64,000 nucleotides of DNA from the NCBI GenBank assembly GCA_013414765.1, contig CP058708.1:62001-126000 (forward strand), read 5' to 3'. Source of the stretch: Candidatus Accumulibacter cognatus (GTDB lineage: Bacteria > Pseudomonadota > Gammaproteobacteria > Burkholderiales > Rhodocyclaceae). A program made the translations under genes and the position numbers. The notes under the pieces were generated by a model. The model was not told the origin of the DNA, did not search any database, and saw only the letters and a list, made by a program, of their open reading frames with translations. Positions 27,736 to 37,166 of this stretch are shown in pieces; positions within the stretch are counted from its first letter, which is position 1, and each line of letters opens with the position of its first letter.

Positions 27736-27944
27736 GTACAGCGGCTACCGCCGTGCCCGGCCGTCCGAAAACCCAGAGCGGAAGAAATTTCTGGCTGCCT
27801 GGCGACCCCCCGGCTTGATGCCTTGGCATCACGACCACGGTCAAATACATGCTGCGTCCTGCTGGTGCGGCGCACAATCGATACGGCATTTCCATTAGAA
27901 TCGAGTCCTCGGTCGAACCCGACCAACAGTCTGGAGAAAGTTGC

Positions 27945-29024
27945 ATGACCATGCAGAGCAAGCCCAACACCGACGATGTGCGCATCCGGGAGATCAAGGA
28001 ACTGGTCCCTCCAGCGCACATTTTCCGTGAGTTTCCGGTCGGTGTGCGTTCAGCAACGACAACCTATGAAGCGCGCCAGGGCATCCACCGCATTCTGCAC
28101 GGTGCCGACAACCGTTTATTGGTCGTCCTTGGCCCCTGCTCGATTCACGACGTCGATTCGGCCGTCGAATATGCTCATAGACTGGAGAAGGAAGCTTCCC
28201 GTTTCGCCAACGATCTTCTGATCGTGATGCGTGTGTACTTCGAAAAACCACGCACGACGGTTGGATGGAAGGGTCTGATCAACGATCCGCGTCTCGATAA
28301 CAGCTTCCGGATCAATGAGGGGCTGCGCTTGGCGCGTGGTCTGCTTCTCGAAATCAACGACCTGGGCCTACCCTGTGCAACCGAGTTCCTCGATACGATC
28401 ACCCCGCAATATACGGCTGACCTGATTGCCTGGGGGGCGATCGGTGCGCGTACCACTGAATCACAGGTGCATCGTGAACTGGCTTCCGGCTTGTCCTGCC
28501 CGGTAGGTTTCAAGAACGGCACCGATGGCAACATCCGCATCGCTATCGACGCCATCCGTGCAGCGCAATCACCACACCATTTTCTCTCGGTGACCAAGGC
28601 AGGTCGTTCGGCGATTGTCTCCACATGCGGCAACGAGGATTGCCACGTCATTCTGCGCGGCGGCAAGGAACCGAACTACGATGCCGCACATGTCGACGCC
28701 GCCTGCCGAGAAATCGCCGCCGCCAACCTCGCCGCACGCCTGATGATCGATGCCTCACACGCCAACAGCAACAAGCAATTCAAGCAGCAGATCGAAGTCG
28801 CCAAGGAAACCGCCCGCCAGATTGCCGCTGGCGACCAACGCATCGTCGGCGTGATGCTCGAATCACACCTTGTTGAAGGACGGCAGGATCTCGTTCCTGG
28901 TCAGCCCCTGGAATACGGCAAAAGCATTACAGATGCCTGCCTGGGATGGGAAGACTCGCTGCGGGTGCTGGAAATCCTCGCCCAAGGGGTACGCGCGCGC
29001 CGGCTGGTTGAAGCTGCGCACTAA
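27945..29024 (+). CDS. aroG: 3-deoxy-7-phosphoheptulonate synthase, AroG/AroF/AroH type
   Basis: First enzyme of the shikimate pathway: condenses phosphoenolpyruvate and erythrose 4-phosphate to DAHP. The 359-residue length and motifs LLVVLGPCSIHD, VGWKGLINDPRLD, IGARTTESQVHRELASG and IDASHANSNKQF are those of the class I (type Ia) metal-dependent enzymes. These are usually feedback-inhibited by a single aromatic amino acid; which one cannot be told here. The ATG at 27945 has GGAGAAAG upstream. The gene converges on rpmG with only 27 bases between the stop codons. Confidence 0.95.
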   Translation: MTMQSKPNTDDVRIREIKELVPPAHIFREFPVGVRSATTTYEARQGIHRILHGADNRLLVVLGPCSIHDVDSAVEYAHRLEKEASRFANDLLIVMRVYFEKPRTTVGWKGLINDPRLDNSFRINEGLRLARGLLLEINDLGLPCATEFLDTITPQYTADLIAWGAIGARTTESQVHRELASGLSCPVGFKNGTDGNIRIAIDAIRAAQSPHHFLSVTKAGRSAIVSTCGNEDCHVILRGGKEPNYDAAHVDAACREIAAANLAARLMIDASHANSNKQFKQQIEVAKETARQIAAGDQRIVGVMLESHLVEGRQDLVPGQPLEYGKSITDACLGWEDSLRVLEILAQGVRARRLVEAAH

Positions 29025-29051
29025 CGGCCATGATTTCTCCGCAAGCACTGC

Positions 29052-29207
29052 TTAACGCAGCTTGATTTCCTTGTAGATCACGTGCTTGCGAGCTTTTGGA
29101 TCGTATTTCTTGATCTCCATCTTGCCGGGCATCGTGCGCTTGTTCTTGGTCGTGGTGTAAAAGTGGCCTGTACCCGCGGTCGACTCAAGCTTGATCTTGT
29201 CACGCAT
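29052..29207 (-). CDS. rpmG: 50S ribosomal protein L33
   Basis: A 51-residue protein starting [20 protein letters not shown] and ending YKEIKLR, the standard proteobacterial L33 without the zinc-binding cysteines (C-minus form). It follows rpmB by 14 bases in the same direction and has AAGGAGAGCAGCC upstream. The order radC-rpmB-rpmG is conserved in beta- and gammaproteobacteria. Confidence 0.97.
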   Translation of the reverse strand: MRDKIKLESTAGTGHFYTTTKNKRTMPGKMEIKKYDPKARKHVIYKEIKLR

Positions 29208-29221
29208 GGCTGCTCTCCTTG

Positions 29222-29455
29222 TCAGATCTCGCCGCGAGCGCGCAAGTCGGCGATCACGGCTTCGATGCCATTTTTGTCAATCGTGCGCAAACCGGCGTTG
29301 GATACGCGCAAGCGCAGCCAGCGGTTCTCGCTCTCGATCCAGAACCGGCGATACTGTAAGTTCGGAAGGAAGCGGCGCTTCGTTCTATTGTTGGCATGGG
29401 AAACATTGTTCCCTGCCATCGGGCCCTTGCCCGTAACCTGGCAAACACGCGCCAT
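29222..29455 (-). CDS. rpmB: 50S ribosomal protein L28
   Basis: A 77-residue protein beginning [20 protein letters not shown] and containing [18 protein letters not shown], as in L28. The open frame extends upstream, but this ATG matches the family start exactly. It is probably co-transcribed with rpmG and separated from radC by about 150 bases. It makes the large ribosomal subunit together with L33. Confidence 0.97.
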   Translation of the reverse strand: MARVCQVTGKGPMAGNNVSHANNRTKRRFLPNLQYRRFWIESENRWLRLRVSNAGLRTIDKNGIEAVIADLRARGEI

Positions 29456-29606
29456 GATGTGGCTCCAATTGAATTTTGGGAAGAAAGCCCGCGATTCTAG
29501 CCCATGCAGGTGGTCGATTTCAAGCAATTTTCTGCCGAAGCCCCAAACGCTGATCACAATATCCCCACCTTTATTCTTGTGCAGGGTTTTACTAGCTCGC
29601 AAGCGC

Positions 29607-30284
29607 CTACAGCAATCCCCGTTCAGCGAAAGACAAGGGGGGTGACTGCTGGGCGACGATGAAATGATCGAGCACCCGCACTTCCACCAAGGCCAGCACC
29701 TGCTTGAGTTCACTGGTCAGCAGTTCATCGGCGCGTGACGGTTCGGCCACCCCGGAGGGGTGATTGTGTGCCAGCACCACTGCCGCAGCGTTGTGCCGCA
29801 GCGCCCGCTTGACGACCTCCCGCGGATAGACGCTAGTCTGCGTCAGCGTACCGCGAAACAGTTCTTCAGCAGCAATCAGGCGATTCTGTGCATCCAGCCA
29901 CAAAGCAAAAAAAACTTCGTGCTCCAGGCCCGCGAGATGCAGCCGCAGGTAATCGCGCACCGCGCCGGGTGAGGCAAAGGCCATACCCTGGCGCATTTCC
30001 TCGCTGAGCGCACGCCGGGCCATTTCCAGGACTGCCTGCAACTGCGCGTACTTTGCCGGCCCCATGCCGGGCAGTGCCGAAAACTCCGCCTGGCTTGCCG
30101 AAAACATGCGGTTCAGGCCACGGAAGCGGCTAATCAGATCACGCCCCAGATCCACAGCGCTTTTTCCCTTGACGCCGACGCGCAGGAAAATTGCCAGCAA
30201 TTCGGCATCCGACAAGGATGCTGCGCCATGGGCGAGCAAGCGCTCACGTGGTCGTTCATCCTCCGGCCAGTCGCTAATCGCCAT
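29607..30284 (-). CDS. radC: RadC family protein (JAMM/MPN+ domain)
   Basis: A 225-residue protein with an N-terminal helix-hairpin-helix-like part ([21 protein letters not shown]) and a C-terminal JAMM domain with the metal-binding motif [15 protein letters not shown]. Its historic link to DNA repair is not well supported, and its biochemical role is unsettled. The start [17 protein letters not shown] is the conserved beginning of RadC and has GGGGTGAC upstream; longer in-frame starts lack conservation. It lies beside rpmB-rpmG as in related genomes. Confidence 0.94.
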   Translation of the reverse strand: MAISDWPEDERPRERLLAHGAASLSDAELLAIFLRVGVKGKSAVDLGRDLISRFRGLNRMFSASQAEFSALPGMGPAKYAQLQAVLEMARRALSEEMRQGMAFASPGAVRDYLRLHLAGLEHEVFFALWLDAQNRLIAAEELFRGTLTQTSVYPREVVKRALRHNAAAVVLAHNHPSGVAEPSRADELLTSELKQVLALVEVRVLDHFIVAQQSPPLSFAERGLL

Positions 30285-30508
30285 CTTGTCACCCCCCAGC
30301 AATATGCTGCCATGCATTCTAACGGTGATGACTTTTCCAGGCACCCCCAATCATGAAAGTCCAGGGTGTAGAGTGGAGGAAGGTGGGCCAGCGCCGCCTG
30401 CCGCAGGCGCGGGCCGCGTGTTGCATTCAATCACCCGCTTCACGCTCCTCCTTTTGCTGCCAAAGCGAGAGCAGTCCCCGCAGCCGCCCTCTCCTTGTGA
30501 GAATCTCC

Positions 30509-31819
30509 TTACAGCAGTTCTTCCAGCCGCAAGCGGATGATCCGGCCCTTGACCGCCGGCAGCGCCTCGATGCCTGCAATCGCGGCATCGATGTTGCGTT
30601 CGACCGTCTTGTGCGTGAGCATGATGATGTCGGTCTGCTCCTCGCCTTCGCCGGGCTCGCGCTGGATCATCGCAACGATCGAGATGCCGTCGTCGGCAAG
30701 AATGCGCGTCACGTCGGCAAGCACCCCGGGGCGGTCTTCGACGCGCAGGCGCAGATAGTAGCTGCTGACCACCTCCGAGATCGGCAGAATCGCGAGATCG
30801 ACCATGGCGTCGGGCTGGAAGGCCAGATGCGGAACGCGGTGCTCGGGGTCGGCGGTATGCATGCGCGTGACATCGACAAGATCGGCGATCACCGCCGAGG
30901 CAGTGGGTTCGGCGCCGGCGCCCTTGCCGTAGTAAAGCGTCGCGCCGACGGCGTCGCCCTTGACCAGCACCGCGTTCATCGCCCCCTCGACGTTGGCGAT
31001 CAGCCTTTTGGCGGGAATCAGCGTCGGATGCACGCGCAACTCGACGCCCTCGAGGGTACGTTTGGTGATGCCGAGCAGCTTGATGCGGTAGCCTAGCTGT
31101 TCAGCGTATCGGATGTCGGCCGGGTCGAGCTGGCTGATGCCTTCGATGTGCGCCTGCTCGAAGCTCATCGAGTTACCGAAAGCAATCGCCGACATGATGC
31201 TGAGCTTGTGCGCGGCGTCCACGCCCTCGACATCGAAGGTTGGATCGGCTTCAGCGTAGCCGAGGCGCTGCGCTTCCTGGAGCACCGTGGCAAAGGACAG
31301 GCCCTTGTCGCGCATCCCGGAGAGAATGAAGTTGGTGGTGCCGTTGATGATGCCGGCGATCCACTCGATGCGGTTGGCGGTGAGACCTTCGCGCAGCGCC
31401 TTGATGATCGGGATACCGCCAGCGACGGCGGCCTCGAAAGCGACCATCACGCCTTGTTCCTGGGCTGCGGCGAAGATCTCGTTGCCGTGCCTGGCGAGCA
31501 AGGCCTTGTTGGCCGTGACCACGTGCTTGCCGTTGGCGATGGCCTGCAGGACGAGTTCCCTGGCAATGCCGTAGCCACCAATCAGTTCGACGATGATGTC
31601 CACCTCCGGGTCGCTGACCACTGCAAAGGCGTCGTCGGTCATCCGGCAGCTTCCTCCGGTGATCTGCCGAATCCGTTCACAGTCCTTGTCGGCAACAATA
31701 CTGATCTGAATGGGGCGGCCGGCGCGGCGGGTGATTTCTTCAGCGTTACGCTGAAGTACGGCGTAAGTGCCGCCACCGACAGTGCCGATCCCGAGAAGTC
31801 CAACGTGGATAGGTTTCAT
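30509..31819 (-). CDS. hom: Homoserine dehydrogenase
   Basis: Reduces aspartate semialdehyde to homoserine for threonine and methionine synthesis. The 436 residues comprise an N-terminal Rossmann domain (GLLGIGTVGGGTYAVL), a catalytic domain with GIINGTTNFILSGM and EADPTFDVEGVDAAHK, and a C-terminal ACT domain (YYLRLRVEDRPGVLADV) that usually mediates threonine inhibition. It follows alaA by 65 bases in the order alaC-alaA-hom. The thrC gene that often follows hom in related bacteria is absent; radC comes next after a 220-base spacer. Confidence 0.96.
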   Translation of the reverse strand: MKPIHVGLLGIGTVGGGTYAVLQRNAEEITRRAGRPIQISIVADKDCERIRQITGGSCRMTDDAFAVVSDPEVDIIVELIGGYGIARELVLQAIANGKHVVTANKALLARHGNEIFAAAQEQGVMVAFEAAVAGGIPIIKALREGLTANRIEWIAGIINGTTNFILSGMRDKGLSFATVLQEAQRLGYAEADPTFDVEGVDAAHKLSIMSAIAFGNSMSFEQAHIEGISQLDPADIRYAEQLGYRIKLLGITKRTLEGVELRVHPTLIPAKRLIANVEGAMNAVLVKGDAVGATLYYGKGAGAEPTASAVIADLVDVTRMHTADPEHRVPHLAFQPDAMVDLAILPISEVVSSYYLRLRVEDRPGVLADVTRILADDGISIVAMIQREPGEGEEQTDIIMLTHKTVERNIDAAIAGIEALPAVKGRIIRLRLEELL

Positions 31820-31884
31820 AGCGCAGTCACGAGTGAGGGTTATGGAAAAAGCGAGCGAGGCGGCTGAGGGGCTGACAGGGACGC

Positions 31885-33111
31885 CTACGTTCCGGCACGC
31901 TGGCGATAAGCGGCGAGGAAGCGCGCGATGCGGGCAATCGCGTCGCGCAGATCGTCCTCATATGGCAGGAAGACGAGGCGGAAGTGATCGGGTGCCGGCC
32001 AGTTGAAGCCACTGCCCTGGACCAGCAGCACGCGCTCTTCCTGCAGCAGTTCGGCGATGAACTCCTGGTCGTTGTCGATCGGATAGATCTGCGGATCGAG
32101 GCGCGGGAACATGTACAGAGCCGCCTTGGGCTTGACACAACTGACGCCGGGTATCGCCGTGATCAGTTGGTACGCGAGGTCGCGCTGGCGATACATGCGG
32201 CCGCCCGGCGCAACCAGATCGTCGATGCTCTGATAGCCGCCGAGAGCGGTCTGGATCGCATGCTGTGCCGGCACGTTAGCGCAGAGACGCATCGAGGCGA
32301 GCATGTCGAGTCCTTCGATGTAGTCGCGCGCTGCGCGCAAGTCACCGGAAACCACCATCCAGCCGGCACGATAGCCGCAGGAACGGTAGTTCTTCGACAG
32401 GCCGTTGAAGGTCACCGTCAGCACATCCTGAGACAGTGAGGCAATCGCCGTGTGCTGGGCACCGTCGTAGAGCACCTTGTCGTACACTTCATCGGCGTAG
32501 ATGATCAGGCCGTGCGTGCGTGCGAGGTCAACCAGCTCGCGCAGCACGTTGTCCGGATACAGCGCGCCGGTCGGATTGTTGGGGTTGATCACCACCAGCG
32601 CGCGCGTCTTCGGCGTGATCCTGGCGCGCAGGTCGTCGAGATCGGGCAGCCAATCGTTCGCTTCATCGCAGAGATAATGGCATGGCGTACCGCTCGACAG
32701 GCTCACAGCGGCCGTCCACAGAGGGTAATCGGGCGCCGGCACCAGCACCTCGTCGCCGGTATTGAGCAAGGCATTCATCGCCATCACGATCAGCTCGGAA
32801 ACGCCATTGCCAATGTAGATGTCTTCGAGCACGACTCCCTTGATGTGCTTCTGCTGGGTGTAGTGCATGATCGCCTTGCGCGCTGAGAAAATTCCTTTCG
32901 AATCCGCATAGCCGGCCGCATTCGGCAGGTTGCGGATCATGTCGAGCTGGATTTCCTCGGGCGCTTCGAAGCCGAAAGCAGCGAGGTTGCCGATGTTCAG
33001 CTTGATGATGTGGTGGCCTTCGTCCTCCATCTGCTTGGCTTTCTGCAGCACTGCGCCACGAATGTCGTAGCAGACGTTGTCGAGTTTGCTTGATTTGAGT
33101 ACCGGTCTCAT
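31885..33111 (-). CDS. alaA: Glutamate-pyruvate aminotransferase AlaA type
   Basis: A 408-residue PLP-dependent fold type I aminotransferase. The protein starts MRPVLKSSKLDNVCYDIRG, closely like E. coli AlaA (YfbQ), and contains VINPNNPTGALY, an IIYADEVYDK strand and the PLP-lysine region NGLSKNYRSCGYRAGWM. It makes alanine from pyruvate and glutamate. Only 9 bases separate it from alaC upstream, so the two are co-transcribed. Having alaA and alaC adjacent suggests tandem duplication or joint regulation of alanine supply. Confidence 0.92.
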   Translation of the reverse strand: MRPVLKSSKLDNVCYDIRGAVLQKAKQMEDEGHHIIKLNIGNLAAFGFEAPEEIQLDMIRNLPNAAGYADSKGIFSARKAIMHYTQQKHIKGVVLEDIYIGNGVSELIVMAMNALLNTGDEVLVPAPDYPLWTAAVSLSSGTPCHYLCDEANDWLPDLDDLRARITPKTRALVVINPNNPTGALYPDNVLRELVDLARTHGLIIYADEVYDKVLYDGAQHTAIASLSQDVLTVTFNGLSKNYRSCGYRAGWMVVSGDLRAARDYIEGLDMLASMRLCANVPAQHAIQTALGGYQSIDDLVAPGGRMYRQRDLAYQLITAIPGVSCVKPKAALYMFPRLDPQIYPIDNDQEFIAELLQEERVLLVQGSGFNWPAPDHFRLVFLPYEDDLRDAIARIARFLAAYRQRAGT

Positions 33112-33120
33112 GACTTCGGC

Positions 33121-34305
33121 CTAGAGCAGGCCATCCTTCCTGAACATGTCCTTGATGCCGCGAATGGCCTGGCGAGTACGTTCCTCGTTCTCGATCAGCG
33201 CAAAACGCACGTGGTCGTCGCCGTATTCGCCGAAACCAACACCAGGAGATACCGCCACACGCGCCTCGTTGAGCAGCTTCTTGGCAAACTCGAGCGAGCC
33301 CATCTGTTGATAGACCTCGGGAATTCTCGCCCAGATGTACATCGACGCCTTGGGAACCTCGACCATCCAGCCGGCTTCGTGCAGCCCCTTGGCAAGCACG
33401 TTGCGACGTCCCTGATAGAGTTGGCGAACCTCCTCGACACAGTCCTGAGGACCCTCAAGCGCGATCACCGAGGCAACCTGGATCGGGGTGAACGTGCCGT
33501 AGTCGTGATAGCTCTTGATACGCACCAGCGCATTGCACAGTTCCTGGTTGCCCACCATGTAGCCGACCCGCCAGCCGGCCATGTTGTAGCTCTTCGACAT
33601 GGTGAAGAATTCGACGGCGACCTCACGCGCACCGGGCACCTGCATGATCGACGGCGCCTGGTAGCCGTCGAAGGTGATGTCGGCGTAAGCCAGGTCATGC
33701 ACCACTAGAATATCGTGCTGCCTGGCCAGAGCCACAATGCGCTTGAAGAAATCAAGGTCCACGCAGCGCGCTGTCGGATTGCTCGGAAAGCCGAGGATCA
33801 TCATTTTCGGCTTGGGAATCGACTCGCGGATGGCGCGCTGCACTTCCTCGATGAAGTCGACATCCGGCGTCATGCGTACCGAACGAATGTCGGCGCCGGC
33901 GATGATCGCCCCATAGATATGAATCGGGTAGGACGGGTTGGGCACCAAAACGGTATCGCCGCGATCCAGGGTGGCAAGCATCAGATGCGCGAGGCCTTCC
34001 TTCGAACCGATGGTCACCACGGCTTCGCTGTCCGGATCAAAACCGATCTCGTAGCGCCGCTGATACCAGTCGCAAATTGCTCGACGCAGGCGTGGAATCC
34101 CCTTGGAAATCGAATAGCCGTGCGTGTTTTCGCGCTGCGCCGCTTCGACCAGCTTGTCGGTGATGTGCTGTGGCGTCGAGCCGTCCGGGTTGCCCATGCT
34201 CATATCGATGATGTCCTCGCCACGCCGGCGGGCGGCCATCTTCAGCTCGGCGGTGATGCTGAACACGTAGGGGGGCAAACGTTTGATGCGCGAAAACTCT
34301 CTCAT
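33121..34305 (-). CDS. alaC: Alanine aminotransferase AlaC type
   Basis: A PLP-dependent aminotransferase of 394 residues. The stretches [34 protein letters not shown] and the lysine region [18 protein letters not shown] match AlaC (YfdZ). It transfers an amino group from glutamate to pyruvate. I chose ATG 34305 because the protein then begins [15 protein letters not shown] as in homologues; an ATG 48 bases upstream is possible. First gene of alaC-alaA-hom. Confidence 0.92.
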   Translation of the reverse strand: MREFSRIKRLPPYVFSITAELKMAARRRGEDIIDMSMGNPDGSTPQHITDKLVEAAQRENTHGYSISKGIPRLRRAICDWYQRRYEIGFDPDSEAVVTIGSKEGLAHLMLATLDRGDTVLVPNPSYPIHIYGAIIAGADIRSVRMTPDVDFIEEVQRAIRESIPKPKMMILGFPSNPTARCVDLDFFKRIVALARQHDILVVHDLAYADITFDGYQAPSIMQVPGAREVAVEFFTMSKSYNMAGWRVGYMVGNQELCNALVRIKSYHDYGTFTPIQVASVIALEGPQDCVEEVRQLYQGRRNVLAKGLHEAGWMVEVPKASMYIWARIPEVYQQMGSLEFAKKLLNEARVAVSPGVGFGEYGDDHVRFALIENEERTRQAIRGIKDMFRKDGLL

Positions 34306-34386
34306 GATCCAGGCTCGGGAAATGTTCGGTGTCGTTGACGACCCGATCAGCATGCGGCATGAGCAGTGATTGCGCGCTGCCGCCGT

Positions 34387-34415
34387 CTGAACAGGCTCGG
34401 CAAAAAAGCTATAAT
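34387..34415 (+). promoter_or_regulatory. Putative sigma70 promoter for the Mth938-type gene
   Basis: A perfect TATAAT at 34410-34415 has a weak -35 (CTGAAC) 17 bases upstream. The gene start is 33 bases downstream. It sits in the divergent region between alaC and the Mth938-type gene. Confidence 0.6.
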
Positions 34416-34447
34416 CCTACTTTAACGTATTGCTCACCGCAATTTTC

Positions 34448-34819
34448 ATGAAACTGCAACTCGAAAACACCTCTGGCCTGAACACCGTTACCGCTTATGG
34501 AGAAGACTACGTCAGCGTGAATGGCATCCGTCACCACTGCAATCTGGTGGTTCTGCCTGACCGCCTGCTGCCCAACTGGACGCAGGCAACCTTCGCAACG
34601 CTAAGCGTCGCCGATATCGAACTGCTCGCCGCACTGGATTCCGAAGTCGTTCTGCTGGGAACCGGCCAGCAGCTGCGCTTTCCGAGCCCTGAACTGATGC
34701 GACCCCTGCAGCGAGCGCAAAAGGGAATCGAAGTGATGGATGTTCCGGCCGCGTGTCGTACCTACAACATCCTGATTGGTGAAGGGCGCAAGGTCGCCGT
34801 CGGTCTGCTCCTTGTCTGA
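34448..34819 (+). CDS. Mth938-like domain protein (DUF498 family)
   Basis: A 123-residue protein of the Mth938/NDUFAF3 family (VTAYGEDYVSVNGIRH, VVLLGTGQQLRFPSPEL, IEVMDVPAACRTYNIL, ending EGRKVAVGLLLV). In eukaryotes the family helps assemble respiratory complex I; in bacteria the function is not established, although genes are often near protein-export or respiratory loci. The preceding TATAAT box and the ATG position fit a short leader. The next gene follows after 63 bases in the same direction. Confidence 0.88.
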   Translation: MKLQLENTSGLNTVTAYGEDYVSVNGIRHHCNLVVLPDRLLPNWTQATFATLSVADIELLAALDSEVVLLGTGQQLRFPSPELMRPLQRAQKGIEVMDVPAACRTYNILIGEGRKVAVGLLLV

Positions 34820-34882
34820 GCGCGTCCTGCAGTCACCATTGGCTGCCAGAATACCGTCAAGATACTCACCCATCCCGTTCCG

Positions 34883-35758
34883 ATGAAGCGCATCGCCCTG
34901 AAAATCGACGTCGACACCTGCCGCGGCACGCTGGTCGGTGTGCCGGCATTGGTCGAGTTGTTGCAGCGGCACGATGCTGCCGGGAGTTTCTTCTTCTCGC
35001 TGGGTCCGGACTGCAGCGGGCGGGAAGCGCGCCTGGCCTCGCCAAGCCGTTACTACGATCTCCTCACCCGCCTCTACGGACTGCTTCTACCGGCACCGGA
35101 TATCGGCAGGCGCGGCGCCGAGAGCATGCGGCAGGCGCGCGCTGCCGGATTTGAAGTCGCCATCCACGCCTGGCATCGCGTGCGCTGGGAAAGCCGGGTC
35201 TACACTGCCGACAATGCTTGGATCGAAGCTGAAATGGCGCAGGCCTACCGGCGTTTCGAAGCGCTTTTCGGTGAGCCGCCGCAAGCGCACGGCGCTGCCG
35301 CTTGGCGGATGAATCGCCATGCCCTGCGCCTGACGCAACGCCTGGGCTTTGCTTACGCCAGCGATTGTCGGGGGAAATTCCCGTTCATCCCGGTCATTGA
35401 TGGCGAACTCGTGCACTGCCCGCAGCTTCCGACGACGCTACCCACCTTGGACGAACTGCTGCTCCCGGCAGGCGCGTCTGCGGATCGGGCCGTCGAGCAG
35501 ATTCTCGATGAGACGGGCAGTACCGGCGGCGAGCACGTGTTCACTTTGCGCGCCGAACTGGAGGGGATGATATACAGCAACGCTTTCGAGCGTCTGCTCG
35601 TCGAGTGGAAGAACCAGGGTTATCAACTGCTTGCCCTGCGCGACCTGCTGACCTCGCACAGGCTCGCGACCTTGCCGCGCCACACCGTCATCTTTTCCGA
35701 AATCCCGGGTCGCGCCGGAACGTACATGCTGCAGGGCAGCGTATTCCCTGCCGCATGA
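34883..35758 (+). CDS. ArnD-like polysaccharide deacetylase family protein
   Basis: A 291-residue NodB-fold deacetylase with an unmistakable ArnD-like start: LKIDVDTCRGTLVGVPALVE, then SFFFSLGPDCSGR and VAIHAWHRVRWE (metal-binding Asp and His residues). ArnD removes a formyl group from undecaprenyl-phosphate-linked 4-formamido-arabinose in lipid A modification. The other arn genes are missing here, so the protein may be a stand-alone homologue with a related lipid-linked sugar substrate. The start is the only ATG with the conserved N-terminus. A strong terminator follows directly. Confidence 0.85.
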   Translation: MKRIALKIDVDTCRGTLVGVPALVELLQRHDAAGSFFFSLGPDCSGREARLASPSRYYDLLTRLYGLLLPAPDIGRRGAESMRQARAAGFEVAIHAWHRVRWESRVYTADNAWIEAEMAQAYRRFEALFGEPPQAHGAAAWRMNRHALRLTQRLGFAYASDCRGKFPFIPVIDGELVHCPQLPTTLPTLDELLLPAGASADRAVEQILDETGSTGGEHVFTLRAELEGMIYSNAFERLLVEWKNQGYQLLALRDLLTSHRLATLPRHTVIFSEIPGRAGTYMLQGSVFPAA

Positions 35759-35792
35759 ATGAAAAGGGCAGCCCTGGCCGCCCTTTTCATTC
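35757..35792. terminator. Bidirectional rho-independent terminator
   Basis: A perfect 13-bp stem (35757-35769 with 35780-35792) ending in TTTTCATTC on one strand and TTTTCATTC on the other. It separates the convergent ArnD-like and Bax-inhibitor genes; its left arm overlaps the end of the first stop codon. Confidence 0.9.
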
Positions 35793-35806
35793 AGGACACG
35801 ATCCGA

Positions 35807-36499
35807 TCAGTCGCGATCGCCGCTGAAGACCATCAGCAGGTTCAGCAGGCTGACGAAAACGTTGTAGATGTCGAGATACACCGCCAGCGTCGCCGAAATG
35901 TAATTGTCTTCGCCGCCGGTAACGATCCGGCTGATGTCATAGAGAATGTAGGCGGAGAAGACCATCACTGCGATCGCCGAGATGGTCAGTGACAGGGCCG
36001 GTATCTGAAAGAAGATGTTGGCCAAGGCCGCCAGCAGGACGACGATCATGCCGATGAACAGAAATTTGCCGAGGAAACTGAAATCCTTTTTGGTTACCGT
36101 GGCCACCCCGGCGAGCGAGAAAAAGATCACCCCCGTCCCACCCGCGGCCATGGCGATCAGCGAACCGCCGTTGCTGAAGCCGAGCGCCACCTGCAGGATG
36201 CGTGAGAGCATCAGACCCATGAAGAAGGTAAACGCGAGTAAGAGAAGCACGCCCACGCCGCTGTCCTTGGTACGCTCGATGCCCCACATGAAACCGAAGG
36301 CGATCCCGAGGAAGAGCAGGAAAGACATCATCGGGCTGCCGGACAGGAACGAGAAGCGCATCTGTACGCCAACCAGCGCGCCGATGACGGTTGGAATCAT
36401 GGTCAAGGCGAGCATCATGAAGGTATTGCGCAGGACCTGGTTCTGCTGTAACGCGAGTTCGCCGCTAGCCTGGCTGGTCATCTGAAATTGGGGTTGCAT
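35807..36499 (-). CDS. Bax inhibitor-1 / YccA family membrane protein
   Basis: A 230-residue inner-membrane protein with about seven hydrophobic segments (TFMMLALTMIPTVIGALVG, MSFLLFLGIAFGFMWGIE, VLLLLAFTFFMGLMLSRIL and others) and the BI-1 C-terminal pattern YDISRIVTGGEDNYISATLA. In E. coli YccA binds the FtsH protease complex and moderates it; the same role is plausible. The ATG is preceded by AGGAGGAATACC, a very strong ribosome binding site. Single-gene transcript, ending at the shared terminator. Confidence 0.92.
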   Translation of the reverse strand: MQPQFQMTSQASGELALQQNQVLRNTFMMLALTMIPTVIGALVGVQMRFSFLSGSPMMSFLLFLGIAFGFMWGIERTKDSGVGVLLLLAFTFFMGLMLSRILQVALGFSNGGSLIAMAAGGTGVIFFSLAGVATVTKKDFSFLGKFLFIGMIVVLLAALANIFFQIPALSLTISAIAVMVFSAYILYDISRIVTGGEDNYISATLAVYLDIYNVFVSLLNLLMVFSGDRD

Positions 36500-36969
36500 G
36501 GTATTCCTCCTGGATATGGAAATGCTATTACGGGCCTAAGACTAGCCAATTAGCGAAAAAGTTTCAAGGCGCGATAGACTCCTCAATGTAAAAGTTGCGT
36601 CAGCGACTCATGTCTCTCTTCCCTTCTCGTGAGAGCGAAAGCGGGGTTTCAGGAAGCGGCGCGCCGCTGCAGCCGGCCCGCGATGTTGCGCGCGCCGTGG
36701 GAAGGGTGCGGGGGCGAGAGGGAAAATTCGCGGAGCCTGTTCTGTGCCCGTCGAGCGATTCCGGCTTGCCAGCCGGAATGCACCCGTTAAGAGAGGAAAA
36801 CGGTCATGACGTCCATGATCGGATCTGCCTGGAAAAAAGTCATGACCGTTAGCGGCGTGCCGACGGCCCTGGCAGGGGTCTGCCGTGCTATCATTGGCAC
36901 GTCGCGGTAGACACCGTATGGCTTTCACTCAGCAAGAGCCCAAACACTCCGTCTCTACAGCGTCGAACA
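36500..36969. other. Intergenic region with two hairpins before tRNA-Ser
   Basis: About 470 bases without a supportable protein. Two perfect inverted repeats are visible: ATTCCGGCT (36758-36766) with AGCCGGAAT (36771-36779), and AACGGTCATGAC (36799-36810) with GTCATGACCGTT (36839-36850). They could mark an untranslated RNA, operator sites or a decayed element. The tRNA-Ser promoter must lie in the last 100 bases; a TATCAT near 36889 is a candidate -10. Confidence 0.6.
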
Positions 36970-37057
36970 GGAAGCGTGGCAGAGTGGCCGATTGCACCGG
37001 TCTTGAAAACCGGCAACGGGCAACCGTTCGTGAGTTCGAATCTCACCGCTTCCGCCA
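36970..37057 (+). tRNA. tRNA-Ser(UGA)
   Basis: Acceptor GGAAGCG pairs with CGCTTCC, discriminator G and encoded CCA. The anticodon loop CTTGAAA gives UGA, the long variable arm (CAACGGGCAACCGTT) and GAGTTCGAATCTC T-arm are typical of serine tRNA. Length 88 bases. Confidence 0.97.
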
Positions 37058-37166
37058 GCAGATTATCTGGTTTGAATATGAGGGAATTCGACAAGCTCAG
37101 GCCGATCGATCCGATATTTACGACCTAACCGGATCACTGTACCGGTCTGAGGGGGGAAGGTCGACA

